Shown piece by piece: positions 23,405-31,579 of a DNA stretch of 53,718 bases. The notes beneath the pieces were generated by a model that was not told where the DNA came from, ran no database searches, and worked only from the letters and a program-made list of their open reading frames with translations. The stretch covers positions 1 through 53,718 of the forward strand of contig JAERTK010000012.1 in the NCBI GenBank assembly GCA_016844935.1, written 5' to 3'. Numbering within the stretch: position 1 is the first letter of the stretch; each line of letters begins with the position of its first letter. Source of the stretch: Desulfobacteraceae bacterium (GTDB taxonomy: Bacteria > Desulfobacterota > DSM-4660 > Desulfatiglandales > Desulfatiglandaceae). Position numbers and translations under genes: made by a program.

Positions 23405-24164
23405 GCCTTGCACCTCCGCCCAGATACGCTTCCTGAACCGCCTTGCTTTTACGGATTTCATCGGGGGGGCCGTCGATAATCAATTCCCCTTCCTGCAGAA
23501 CCGCGATACTGTCCGAAAGGGTCATGATCATATCCATTTTATGCTCCACCAGGAGCATGGTCCGGTCCTTTGCGTCTTTGATCCGATGAAGGATGTCCAG
23601 GATGGCCGGCACCTCTTCCTGACCCATGCCGGCCGTGGGCTCGTCCAGGAACAGAATCTCCGGCTTCAGGGCCAGAAGGATGGCGATCTCCAGTTTCCGC
23701 TGTTCCCCATGGGTAAGGGAACTGGCAGGTGTTGCCCATTTTTCATTCAGAAGGACATCTTTTAAGAGTTCGTAGGCCTCGTCTTCCATTGCCGAAAAAT
23801 GGAGATAATTCTTCCAGAAGTTCAAGCCGATGCCTTCCCTGGACTGGATGGCTACCCGGACATTTTCCAGAACCGTCAGCACGGGGAAGATGTTGGTTAA
23901 CTGAAAAGAACGGCCCATTCCGAGGCGGGTCCGCTGCACTGTGCTCAAACGGGTGATGTCTTCCCCTTTGAGGAAAACACTTCCCTCGGAGGGCTTGTAC
24001 TGGCCCGTCATCAGGTTGAACAGGGTGGTTTTCCCCGCGCCGTTGGGTCCGATAATGGATTTCAGAACGAAGGGTTCCACTTTCAGATTCACCCGGTCCA
24101 CGGCCACGTGACCCCCGAAGCGGATGGTGAGGTCTTTGGTTTCCACGATTGAATCTGCTGGCAT
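23397..24164 (-). CDS. livG: LIV-type ABC transporter ATPase (LivG), second system
   Basis: A 255-residue ATPase. Walker A GPNGAGKTT is near residues 37-45, RLGMGRSFQLTNIFP replaces the usual RTFQN segment, and the ABC signature is LTHGEQRKLEI, a variant common in LivG/UrtD-like proteins. Walker B is EILFLDEPTAGMGQEE and the switch motif LLVEHKMDM. The ATG at 24164 follows GAGGTG; a GTG 9 bases further up is the alternative. It starts about 55 bases downstream of an attenuator-like hairpin after the binding-protein gene. Confidence 0.9.
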   Translation of the reverse strand: MPADSIVETKDLTIRFGGHVAVDRVNLKVEPFVLKSIIGPNGAGKTTLFNLMTGQYKPSEGSVFLKGEDITRLSTVQRTRLGMGRSFQLTNIFPVLTVLENVRVAIQSREGIGLNFWKNYLHFSAMEDEAYELLKDVLLNEKWATPASSLTHGEQRKLEIAILLALKPEILFLDEPTAGMGQEEVPAILDILHRIKDAKDRTMLLVEHKMDMIMTLSDSIAVLQEGELIIDGPPDEIRKSKAVQEAYLGGGARRE

Positions 24165-24218
24165 CCTGATCACCTCGTTGTTTGAGATCAGTTCTTCAAA
24201 AAATGGTTAGATGACAAA

Positions 24219-24245
24219 ACCACGCGGACAAACCGTCCGCGTGGT
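24219..24245 (-). terminator. Terminator-like hairpin between the binding-protein gene and livG
   Basis: An 11-base perfect stem (ACCACGCGGAC / GTCCGCGTGGT) with a 5-base loop is followed, on the minus strand, by TTTTGTC. The short U-run makes it a partial terminator or a 3' stabiliser. It would let the binding protein be made in excess over the permease genes, as in many ABC operons. Confidence 0.7.
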
Positions 24246-24260
24246 CAAAGAAAAAATTAC

Positions 24261-25463
24261 CTACTTCTTATTGGCGATGGGCGGTGCCGTCTCTTCCATG
24301 CTCAGCACCTTGATGCAAACGGGGATGGCCCATTCCACATCCGGCTTGGTATCCAGCTGAAACGCGTACATCTCCTGAAGGGCCTGATGATCTTCTTTTC
24401 GGAATTTCATCTTTCCCTTGGGCGTCATGAACTCCATCCCCTCCATGGTGGTAATGAGGGCTTCGGTGTCGGTTTTCCCACCCGTTTTCGTGATGGCCTC
24501 CACCACGGCGCCAGCCGCGGCAAACCCGCCACAGGTAAAGAAATCCGGCGGTCCATTAAACCGTTTGTAGTGTTCTTTCACGAGCCAGTCATTCACTTCG
24601 TTTTTCGGGTTTTCATAGTAGTAGTAGATGGAACCCTTCATCCCTTTGAGGGGTTTCATGACTTTGAGAGCAGCCAACACGTTGCCGCCGCTGGCGATCT
24701 GAATACCGTATTTATCCAGACCCGCTGCAATCAGCTGGGGGATAGGGCCGCCTTTGCCGGCCCAGATAACCCACACGTATTTGGGTTCCGGTTTGTCTTT
24801 GAGCGCCTCGATGATACGCTGGATGGGGGCGGTGAAGTCCGTACCTTTGGGGTCGCAATATTCCTCGGCAACCACTTTGGCGCCCAGTTTTTCAGCAGCC
24901 TCTTTATAGGCTGCGATGCCGTCCTTGCCGAAGGCGTAATCCTGACCGATGCAGGCGATGCTCACCCCCGGGGCCGCGATTGCCGCCGCATTACTGATGG
25001 CATCCTGGCTGGAGTTTCGACCGGTTCTGAAGATGTAGCGATTCCAGTTTTTCCCGGTAATGGAGTCGGCCACCGCCGGTTCAACGATGAGAATTTTTTT
25101 GAACTGTTGGGCCACGGGCAATACCGCCAGGGCCACGCCACTGCTGGTGGGCCCAATGGCCAGATCCACCTTGTCGTCGCTATAGAGCTTGGTCAGGAGC
25201 ATCTTGGCCCTTGCAGCCTTCAACTGGGTATCCTCGACGATTAATTCCACAGGTCTTCCGGCAATTTTGTTGGTGCCCTTGGTGAAGTATTCCAGGCCCA
25301 TCTTGAACCCGGTCACTTCCGCTTTACCGTAGATCTCATAGGGTCCGCTCAACCCCTGAATAATCCCTATTTTGATGGGCTTTTCCGCCACAGCCGGAAA
25401 TGACAAAAAGGCCAAGGCCGCCAGTGCCAACACTAAGATACAAAAAAACTTTTTCATGTTCAT
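24261..25463 (-). CDS. Periplasmic binding protein of LIV-type transporter, second system
   Basis: A 400-residue Peripla_BP_6 binding protein. The signal peptide is MNMKKFFCILVLALAALAFL then FPAVA-EKP, with likely cleavage after AVA. The mature start IKIGIIQGLSGPYEIYGKAE and later VGTDFTAP-like PKGTDFTAPIQRIIEALK are typical. It begins at the ATG at 25463, preceded by AAAGGAGAG; the longer ORF start at 25526 adds residues before the signal peptide. The neighbouring ligases suggest a carboxylic acid ligand. A strong hairpin follows its stop. Confidence 0.9.
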   Translation of the reverse strand: MNMKKFFCILVLALAALAFLSFPAVAEKPIKIGIIQGLSGPYEIYGKAEVTGFKMGLEYFTKGTNKIAGRPVELIVEDTQLKAARAKMLLTKLYSDDKVDLAIGPTSSGVALAVLPVAQQFKKILIVEPAVADSITGKNWNRYIFRTGRNSSQDAISNAAAIAAPGVSIACIGQDYAFGKDGIAAYKEAAEKLGAKVVAEEYCDPKGTDFTAPIQRIIEALKDKPEPKYVWVIWAGKGGPIPQLIAAGLDKYGIQIASGGNVLAALKVMKPLKGMKGSIYYYYENPKNEVNDWLVKEHYKRFNGPPDFFTCGGFAAAGAVVEAITKTGGKTDTEALITTMEGMEFMTPKGKMKFRKEDHQALQEMYAFQLDTKPDVEWAIPVCIKVLSMEETAPPIANKK

Positions 25464-25543
25464 TTTGCTCTCCTTTCCTGTTAATAAATTGTGTTGTTCA
25501 TTCCATTTCAACAATCCCTGATCCAAACTGAACCAACAGACTC

Positions 25544-27091
25544 CTACTCACAAACCCTCCCTTCTTCGTTATTATGATGGGCCTCTCTCAAAACGTTCTT
25601 AAGCACCTTGCCCGCCGCATTTCTGGGCAGGCGGTCCATAAAAACAACACTTTTGGGAATTTTGAATTTTGCAAGCCGCCTTTTCAGATGGGCCAGAACA
25701 TGGTCCCCGGTGAGCGATTGCCCTTCTTTCACCACCACCACCGCCATGCCCACCTCGCCCCATTTTTCATCTTTCATGCCGATGACGGCCGTCTCGGACA
25801 CCTGGGTCAGCTCGTAGATGGCATTCTCCACTTCCGCCGGGTAGACGTTTTCGCCACCGGAAATAAACATGTCCTTTTTCCGGTCCACGATATAGAGATC
25901 CCCGTCCGGGTCCATGCGGGCCAGATCGCCGGTGTGGAACCATCCCCCGCTGAAGGACTCTTTCGTAGCCTCTGGACGGCCCCAGTATTCCCTCATCAGA
26001 TTCGGTCCCCGAATCACCAGTTCCCCCACCTGATCCGGAGGAAGCCGGTTCATGTCATCATCCACCACGTCTGCCTCCACATGCATCAACGCCTTTCCGA
26101 TGGAACCGGCCTTTTGAACGGCCAGATCTTTTTCAAGGGTCGCGATGCTGGGAGCTGCCTCGCTCATGCCGAATCCCTGTTGCAGCATGATGCCGGCACC
26201 CTCATATTGATGAACCAGACTCACGGGAAGGGGCGCACCGCCGCTCATGACCACACGGACCTTTTGAAAGGACTGCCCGTTAAATTTGGGGTGCTGCATG
26301 AGAAAGAGGAAAACGGCGGCCACGCCGAAAAAGAGGGTGATTGCTTCCGATTCCAATAGTTCCAGGGTCCCGGCCGGTTCAAAGGTGCGCTGGATGACCA
26401 CGGTGCCCCCCACATGGAGCATGGGAAGGGTAAAAAGGCCGATGCCGCCGATATGGAACATGGGGAGCACTGCCAGGTTCCGGTCATGGGATGTGAAATC
26501 CAGGGCAACGGTGAGATTCACCGCATTCCAGAAACTGGCCCCCTGGCTTAGAACAGCCCCTTTCGGTTTCCCCGTGGTACCGGCGGTGTACATGATGATA
26601 TGGGGCGTATCCAGGTCCGGAACCCTGTCCGGGATCGGTTCATCATCGGTTTGGGCCGCCATGAGTTGCTCACAGGCTCTGGCACCCCCCATCTCCTTGG
26701 GACCCATGACCACCCACTCTTTGATGCCGGCCTGTTCTTTGAGTTTGCCGGCTGCTTCCAGAAGATCGGGATGGAACAGGAGGGTTTCAGCGCCGCTGTC
26801 ATTCAAAATGAAGGTCAGTTCCGTAGGGGTCAGACGCCAGTTCAGGGGGACCACTATGGCGCCCAGTTTGGCCGTGGCCATGATGGTTTCCACATATTCC
26901 ACGCCATTGACGGAGAGGATACTCAGCCGGTCTCCGCTACGGATGCCAATCCCCTGGAGGGCCCTTGAGAGGCGGTTCACCCGACCGTTGAGGTCATGAT
27001 AGGTGAGGCGCTTTTCACCGTGCACCACGGCCTCCTTGTCAGGGGTGAGGATCGCCCTCTTGGTGAGCCAGGAACCGATTCCGGGTATCAT
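25544..27091 (-). CDS. AMP-forming acyl-CoA synthetase
   Basis: A 515-residue ANL ligase. It shows MYTAGTTGKPKGAVLSQ near residue 172 (an Ala where most have Ser in the P-loop), GFGMSEAAPS near 310, GWFHTGDLARMDPDG near 392, SGGENVYPAEVENAI near 421 and the catalytic lysine in RNAAGKVLK near 502. It belongs to the medium-length acyl or aryl-CoA ligase class. It lies 80 bases upstream of the binding protein and 20 bases downstream of the iron-sulfur flavoprotein gene, within one probable operon. Confidence 0.88.
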   Translation of the reverse strand: MIPGIGSWLTKRAILTPDKEAVVHGEKRLTYHDLNGRVNRLSRALQGIGIRSGDRLSILSVNGVEYVETIMATAKLGAIVVPLNWRLTPTELTFILNDSGAETLLFHPDLLEAAGKLKEQAGIKEWVVMGPKEMGGARACEQLMAAQTDDEPIPDRVPDLDTPHIIMYTAGTTGKPKGAVLSQGASFWNAVNLTVALDFTSHDRNLAVLPMFHIGGIGLFTLPMLHVGGTVVIQRTFEPAGTLELLESEAITLFFGVAAVFLFLMQHPKFNGQSFQKVRVVMSGGAPLPVSLVHQYEGAGIMLQQGFGMSEAAPSIATLEKDLAVQKAGSIGKALMHVEADVVDDDMNRLPPDQVGELVIRGPNLMREYWGRPEATKESFSGGWFHTGDLARMDPDGDLYIVDRKKDMFISGGENVYPAEVENAIYELTQVSETAVIGMKDEKWGEVGMAVVVVKEGQSLTGDHVLAHLKRRLAKFKIPKSVVFMDRLPRNAAGKVLKNVLREAHHNNEEGRVCE

Positions 27092-27110
27092 TTATTGATC
27101 CTTTCTTTTC

Positions 27111-27689
27111 TCATGACGCAAAAATCTTTTTCATCACCTGTGTCATATTGTGGGCGAAATTAACCACCGTATCCAGGCCCTCCTGATCGTTTTCCACGTC
27201 CCTCGCGCCGGCTGCCCCGGCCATGCCCACATTCCAGTAGGTGGAACCCGGCACGGTGACACCGTTGATAAAAAACCACAGAAGGAGCTGGGAAAAAGCC
27301 ACATTGTGCCCGGCGCGCCGGGCCACCGTGATGGGGCCGCCCACTTTTCCCGAAAGAAATTTGTCGTTCCAGTAAGCCACAAAGGTGGCACGGGCCAGTA
27401 AGGCCATCATCTGGGGAACCACGGAACTGAGGTAGACCGGGGAGCCCAGGATAAGACCTTCCGCCACGCGTATCTCGTCAAGGATTTCGTCAAAGTCATC
27501 CCCCTTGATGGTGCAATACCCTTTTTTGACGCAGTCATAACACCCGGTGCAGGGCTTGATCTCTTTTCCCCGCAGGGAGATCAGCGTGGTCTCAAGCCCT
27601 GAATCCTTAAAGATCCCGAGGGCCGTCTCCACGTACACCAAGGTATTGCTCTTGGGCCTCAAGCTTCCTGCGATACCCAGGACCTTCAT
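27111..27689 (-). CDS. Iron-sulfur flavoprotein (NADPH-dependent FMN reductase-like)
   Basis: A 192-residue flavodoxin-fold protein: GIAGSLRPKSNTLVYVETAL is the FMN phosphate-binding start, and LGSPVYLSSVVPQMMALLAR is the second FMN contact. The cysteine motif C47-x2-C50-x2-C53-x5-C59 (PCTGCYDCVKKGYC) is the compact 4Fe-4S site known from archaeal iron-sulfur flavoproteins. It can carry electrons between ferredoxin and other acceptors. In this operon it could reduce a double bond in an acyl-CoA intermediate or handle oxidative stress. The ATG overlaps the upstream crotonase stop as ATGA. Confidence 0.82.
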   Translation of the reverse strand: MKVLGIAGSLRPKSNTLVYVETALGIFKDSGLETTLISLRGKEIKPCTGCYDCVKKGYCTIKGDDFDEILDEIRVAEGLILGSPVYLSSVVPQMMALLARATFVAYWNDKFLSGKVGGPITVARRAGHNVAFSQLLLWFFINGVTVPGSTYWNVGMAGAAGARDVENDQEGLDTVVNFAHNMTQVMKKIFAS

Positions 27690-28501
27690 TTTTTTCCTCC
27701 TTCTTTAAGACCTGAAATATCCGCCGTGGTCTCAAGGGTCCCCTCTTTCAGTTGCCTGATCATGAGATCAGGGAAGAAATTGTGGTCAAAACAGCGACTG
27801 AATTGCTCTCCTTCCGCCTTCAGCCCTTCTTCCAAAGGTTCCGATTTGGCCGCATGGACCGCCCGTTTGGCCAGGGACAGGGCATACTGGGGTTGCCTGA
27901 GAATCGGTTTGAGCAGATCGGTGACACCCTCCATGAGTTCCGCCTGTTTCACCGACATATTTACCAACCCCATGTTCGCGGCCTCAGACCCCTTGTAGAG
28001 CTTGCCGCTCAGGATCATTTCCATGGCCCGGCCAAAGCCCACCAGCCTGGGCAACCGCTGGGTCCCCCCGCCACCGGGGATCAGGCCCACTTTCACCTCG
28101 GGCAGACCCATGCGGGCATCTTCCGTTGCCACCCGGAGGTCGCACGCCAGGGAAAATTCATACCCACCCCCGAAACAGAGACCGTTGATGGCGGCCACCA
28201 GAATGAGAGGACTCGCCTCCATCCGGAGGAACAGGTCCTGGATCCGGGAAGAGAAAGCTTTGGCTTTTTCTCCATTGCACTGCATCATTTCGATGCCGTC
28301 GGCGCCACCGATGAAGTAGGTGTCCCCGGCCCCGGTAAAGACCACGGCACGGGTCGGCGTCTGCTCCTGGTGGTCCAGCAGTCGGGTCAGTTCGGCCATG
28401 AGTTCCGAGTTCAAGGAATTACGATCCCGGGGCCGGTTGATGGTGACCCGGCAAACTTCGCCTCCGGGTTCCACAATTAGATGTTTAAATGTTTCGGTCA
28501 T
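27686..28501 (-). CDS. Enoyl-CoA hydratase (crotonase family)
   Basis: A 271-residue crotonase with both catalytic glutamates in place: GLCFGGGYEFSLACDLRVA and ARMGLPEVKVGLIPGGGGTQ. The second run also carries the GGGGTQRLPR loop. This makes it a better candidate for a true (S)-3-hydroxyacyl-CoA hydratase than the other two crotonases in the window. It has a clear FTGAGDTYFIGGADG oxyanion segment. It is the first intact gene of the minus-strand operon, and its stop overlaps the flavoprotein start. Confidence 0.88.
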   Translation of the reverse strand: MTETFKHLIVEPGGEVCRVTINRPRDRNSLNSELMAELTRLLDHQEQTPTRAVVFTGAGDTYFIGGADGIEMMQCNGEKAKAFSSRIQDLFLRMEASPLILVAAINGLCFGGGYEFSLACDLRVATEDARMGLPEVKVGLIPGGGGTQRLPRLVGFGRAMEMILSGKLYKGSEAANMGLVNMSVKQAELMEGVTDLLKPILRQPQYALSLAKRAVHAAKSEPLEEGLKAEGEQFSRCFDHNFFPDLMIRQLKEGTLETTADISGLKEGGKK

Positions 28502-28514
28502 GGGTTCATCTTCC

Positions 28515-28687
28515 TCAAATCACAAATCCCCCGTTGGGGCTCAGCACCTGGCCGGTTTTTCCGTGGGGAAGACCACAAGCCTTTCCGAATCCAGCTGGTT
28601 TAAAACACCTTCGGCAACGTCTCCGGGTGTGTCTATTTCGAAATATGAATCAACTATCAATTCCGTAACAAAATTATTTTCCGGGTG
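28515..28687 (-). pseudogene. Short-chain dehydrogenase C-terminal remnant
   Basis: No intact gene fills the 222-base gap. The minus strand has an open stretch reading FVTELIVDSYFEIDTPGDVA then EGVLNQLDSERLVVFPTEKP, with a stop just after. Shifting frame near 28545 gives TGQVLSPNGGFVI and a stop at 28515. The second part is a typical SDR ending (TGQV...NGG.V), and the first resembles another SDR C-terminus. These are remnants of one or two degraded dehydrogenase genes that probably once belonged to the operon. Confidence 0.45.
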
Positions 28688-28723
28688 TCAACAAAAAAAG
28701 TGGCTATCCTGAAAATTTATGGC

Positions 28724-29992
28724 TCACCCCTGTGGGGTGATTCCAAACAGTGCGAATTCAACCATGTCGTTAAAAAGCGGGCCGTTGATTTCAGCTTCCG
28801 GACTGGGGTTCCAGACAATCTGTTTGAGCCCGATGAAGTGGACGAAGCCCATGAGAGAACGCGCCAGAAAGGTGGCCGGAAGATTCCTGATTTCACCCCG
28901 TTTTATGCCCTCTTCCAGACCTTTCACATACCCTTGGGCCAGAGACCGATAATACCAGAGCGCCACTTCGCGGCTGATCATTTCACATTCAGGGACCACA
29001 CGGTAGATCTCGTGGTGTTGACGGAGAAATTCGAAAAAGGTGAGCATGCCCACCCGTTCCGCATCCCGCCGGTCAAGGGTCCTGGAAACGGTCCTCTGGA
29101 TCTCTTTCCGCAGCTCGTGGTTGATGTAGCGGACAAATCCGATGACCAGGTCGCTCTTGCTTTTGAAGTGAACATAGAAGGTCCCCTGGGCAACACCGGC
29201 ATCTCGGGTAATCTCTGAAATGCTGGCCCGGTTGATCCCATGGAGACCGATCACCTTCCCGGCCGCCCGCAGTATGGCCTGCCGGGTCTTTTCCCCTTTG
29301 GTCAGGGGCTCACGGTCTTCCGAATGAAGGGGCACGGGGTCCGGGAGCGAAAAAAGATGTGAACCGGAAGGTTTTTTCCAGGGAACCGGGCCGCTGATGC
29401 CCATCAAAACCAGATCAGTTATCAGATCCGTCAAGCGGTCCAGTGAAAGTCTTTCGTGGGGAGGGCCCCAGCCGCTGGAGCTGAAGTAGCAGATCCCGAT
29501 GAGCCCGTAAGCCACCACATCGCTGTCCAGGGGGCGCATGTTGCCCGCTTGAATTTCCCTGTAAAAAAAGTCCCGATAATATTGGGTAATGGAATCGTAA
29601 AAGGCGATGGTCACCCGGTCGATGAGTTCCGACTCTCCTAAGATGCGGTGAAAGGCGAAGTTGTCCCGGGTATGGTCCAGAAGGAGCCGGATAACGCTCC
29701 TCAGCCTGTCCCTGAACCGGAGATCCCCGGGGGGCGACATCTCCGCACGCTTCTTGAAGCGCGCAATGACCTCATCATTGAGCTCCAGAAATACGTGCTC
29801 TTTATTTTTGAAATAGTGGTAGAAGGTGCCCATGGAGATACCGCATCGGCGGGAAATCTCCGATATGGAAGAACCGTAATATCCGGTGTCCTTGAAAACC
29901 TCGTGGGCCGCATCCAGGATGGCGGCCCGGGTGGCCTTTCCCTTGGATTTCAGGGGGCGTACCTTGCGGGACGTTTTCGAAGGGTTCGGCAT
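28724..29992 (-). CDS. Double TetR-domain transcriptional regulator
   Basis: A 422-residue protein carrying two complete TetR modules. The first HTH spans about residues 20-65 (AILDAAHEVFKDTGYYGSSI then CGISMGTFYHYFKNKEHVFL), followed by a ligand-type domain. The second HTH (AILRAAGKVIGLHGINRASI then AGVAQGTFYVHFKSKSDLVI) starts near residue 237 and has its own C-terminal domain. Standard TetR proteins are about 200 residues and act as dimers, so this is likely an intramolecular pseudo-dimer. The ATG at 29992 follows GAGG. It probably controls the minus-strand operon that starts 220 bases downstream. Confidence 0.88.
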   Translation of the reverse strand: MPNPSKTSRKVRPLKSKGKATRAAILDAAHEVFKDTGYYGSSISEISRRCGISMGTFYHYFKNKEHVFLELNDEVIARFKKRAEMSPPGDLRFRDRLRSVIRLLLDHTRDNFAFHRILGESELIDRVTIAFYDSITQYYRDFFYREIQAGNMRPLDSDVVAYGLIGICYFSSSGWGPPHERLSLDRLTDLITDLVLMGISGPVPWKKPSGSHLFSLPDPVPLHSEDREPLTKGEKTRQAILRAAGKVIGLHGINRASISEITRDAGVAQGTFYVHFKSKSDLVIGFVRYINHELRKEIQRTVSRTLDRRDAERVGMLTFFEFLRQHHEIYRVVPECEMISREVALWYYRSLAQGYVKGLEEGIKRGEIRNLPATFLARSLMGFVHFIGLKQIVWNPSPEAEINGPLFNDMVEFALFGITPQG

Positions 29993-29999
29993 GCAAAAA

Positions 30000-30033
30000 C
30001 CTCATAAATGAATCACCTGTCATATTTATAAGG
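30000..30033 (-). promoter_or_regulatory. Inverted repeat at the double-TetR translation start
   Basis: Two 10-base arms (30000-30009 and 30024-30033) flank a 14-base spacer. In DNA they differ at one position; in RNA that position is a G-U pair. The 3' arm ends with GAGG, the gene's ribosome binding site, 7 bases before the ATG. It is therefore either an autoregulatory operator or a stem that hides the ribosome binding site. Confidence 0.45.
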
Positions 30034-30137
30034 TATTCCCGTTTGAGACTCAAGGATAATCTGTATTCTAATAAATTTTCAGAGGCCTGTGGGAATGTGT
30101 ACCGGTATGCTTTTGAATTTATCCGCGTTTCCCTCTT

Positions 30138-30183
30138 TTCATGACAATGAAAAATAGACTTGACTATTTTTCATTGTCATGAA
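30138..30183 (+). promoter_or_regulatory. Inverted-repeat promoter of the second DUF4143 ATPase
   Basis: A perfect 20-base inverted repeat (30138-30157 and 30164-30183) has the loop ACTTGA. TTGACT (30160-30165) then AATAAT (30182-30187), 16 bases apart, make a good promoter. AATAGTCAA at 30185-30193 repeats part of the core in inverse form (TTGACTATT at 30160-30168). The ATG at 30195 lies exactly 35 bases after the first T of TTGACT, as in the paralogue at 14564. That leaves almost no leader. Confidence 0.65.
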
Positions 30184-30194
30184 TAATAGTCAAT

Positions 30195-31415
30195 ATGGAA
30201 GCAAGGGCAATTTACACTGAAATTTGGCAGGAATTATCAGCGGACAAGGCCATGATATTTCTGGTGGGACCTCGGCAGTCGGGAAAAACCACCTTCGCCC
30301 ATTCGATTTCTGATTCTTATGCAAACCATCTCTATTTTAACTGGGATATCGCTGATCACAGGATCGAATTTCTTGCAAATCCCTCGTTTTTTGAGACCAT
30401 GGAACGACGGGATGCGTCAACACCCCTGGTAATTCTGGATGAAATACACAAATACAAAGATTGGAAGAACTATCTGAAAGGGATTTACGATCAGTTCCAT
30501 GAGCGATACCGGTTCCTGGTTTCAGGCAGCGGCCGTCTGGACCTCTATCAGAAGGGGGGGGACTCCCTCGCAGGGCGCTATTATCTATTTCACCTTTGGC
30601 CGATGACAATTGCCGAACTGGGAGGTGTAAACCGAAAGATCGACCATTTTCTTCGAGATCCTTTGCAGATGGAAATGGCGAAAACCAGTGAATTAAGGGA
30701 GATCTGGAAAAACCTGTCGGAACTGAGCGGGTTTCCGGAACCCTATCTGGCCGGGCGTAAAAACACTTACCGCAGGTGGTCAAATACGTACTCAAAACAG
30801 CTGATCCGTGAAGACATTCGCGATTTGACCGAAATCAAAGCCATATCCAATCTCGAAACGCTGTATCTGCTGCTGCCTTCTCGGGTGGGAAGTCCCCTTT
30901 CCATTCCCTCTCTGGCTTCCGATTTGAAAGTAACCTATAATTCAGTTCAAAGCTGGCTTACTGTTTTTGAACGGTTTTTCCTAGCATTCACTATCATGCC
31001 GTGGACCCGGAAGGTTTCAAGGGCCATACGGAAAGAACGAAAACTTTACCTTTGGGACGTTCCACGAATTAAAGATCCCGCAGCCCGTTTTGAAAATATG
31101 GTGGCACTGGAACTCTACCGTGCGGTGACCGGTTGGAACGATCTGGGATTTGGCTCCTTCACACTGCACTTCATTAAGAACAAGGAACAGCAGGAAGTGG
31201 ATTTTCTCGTTGCCAACGAAGAAGAACCGGTTGTTCTGATTGAGGCAAAACTGAATGATGTGAATCCTTCCAAATCCCTTCGCAAGTTTCAGGATTTGCT
31301 GAAAATACCGGCAGTTCAACTGGTGGAGGCGGCCGAAGGTTATCGCCTGATTCCCAACAAAGGGCAATCCATACTGGTTGCACCGGCTTGTCAGTGGCTT
31401 TCCCGCCTGCCTTGA
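30195..31415 (+). CDS. AAA+ ATPase with DUF4143 (COG1373), second copy
   Basis: A 406-residue paralogue of the ATPase at 14564. Walker A GPRQSGKTT is near residues 24-32, Walker B LVILDEIHKYK near 78, and VSGSGRLDL near 112. The DUF4143 half has PLSIPSLASDLKVTYNSVQS near 235 (helix-turn-helix-like) and a nuclease-like C-terminus (VDFLVANEEEPVVLIEAKLN, with D, E and K of a PD-(D/E)XK-type core). No ribosome binding site is seen. The promoter repeat ends 12 bases before the start. Function is unknown; the family is often found in accessory regions and may be defence-related or a selfish element. Confidence 0.88.
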   Translation: MEARAIYTEIWQELSADKAMIFLVGPRQSGKTTFAHSISDSYANHLYFNWDIADHRIEFLANPSFFETMERRDASTPLVILDEIHKYKDWKNYLKGIYDQFHERYRFLVSGSGRLDLYQKGGDSLAGRYYLFHLWPMTIAELGGVNRKIDHFLRDPLQMEMAKTSELREIWKNLSELSGFPEPYLAGRKNTYRRWSNTYSKQLIREDIRDLTEIKAISNLETLYLLLPSRVGSPLSIPSLASDLKVTYNSVQSWLTVFERFFLAFTIMPWTRKVSRAIRKERKLYLWDVPRIKDPAARFENMVALELYRAVTGWNDLGFGSFTLHFIKNKEQQEVDFLVANEEEPVVLIEAKLNDVNPSKSLRKFQDLLKIPAVQLVEAAEGYRLIPNKGQSILVAPACQWLSRLP

Positions 31416-31579
31416 AATTTCGAGCGTCCGTCCTCAATGGACCTTGACCGCTCCAGATTTCACCCAAAGGAACCGGAACAAGAAAAATGGACTTTTCCGA
31501 TTGACAAAACGTCCTAAGAAGCGCAGAGAACACAGAAGAAATGTTGAGGATCGCATCAATATGGTAAGGAGAATAAAGG

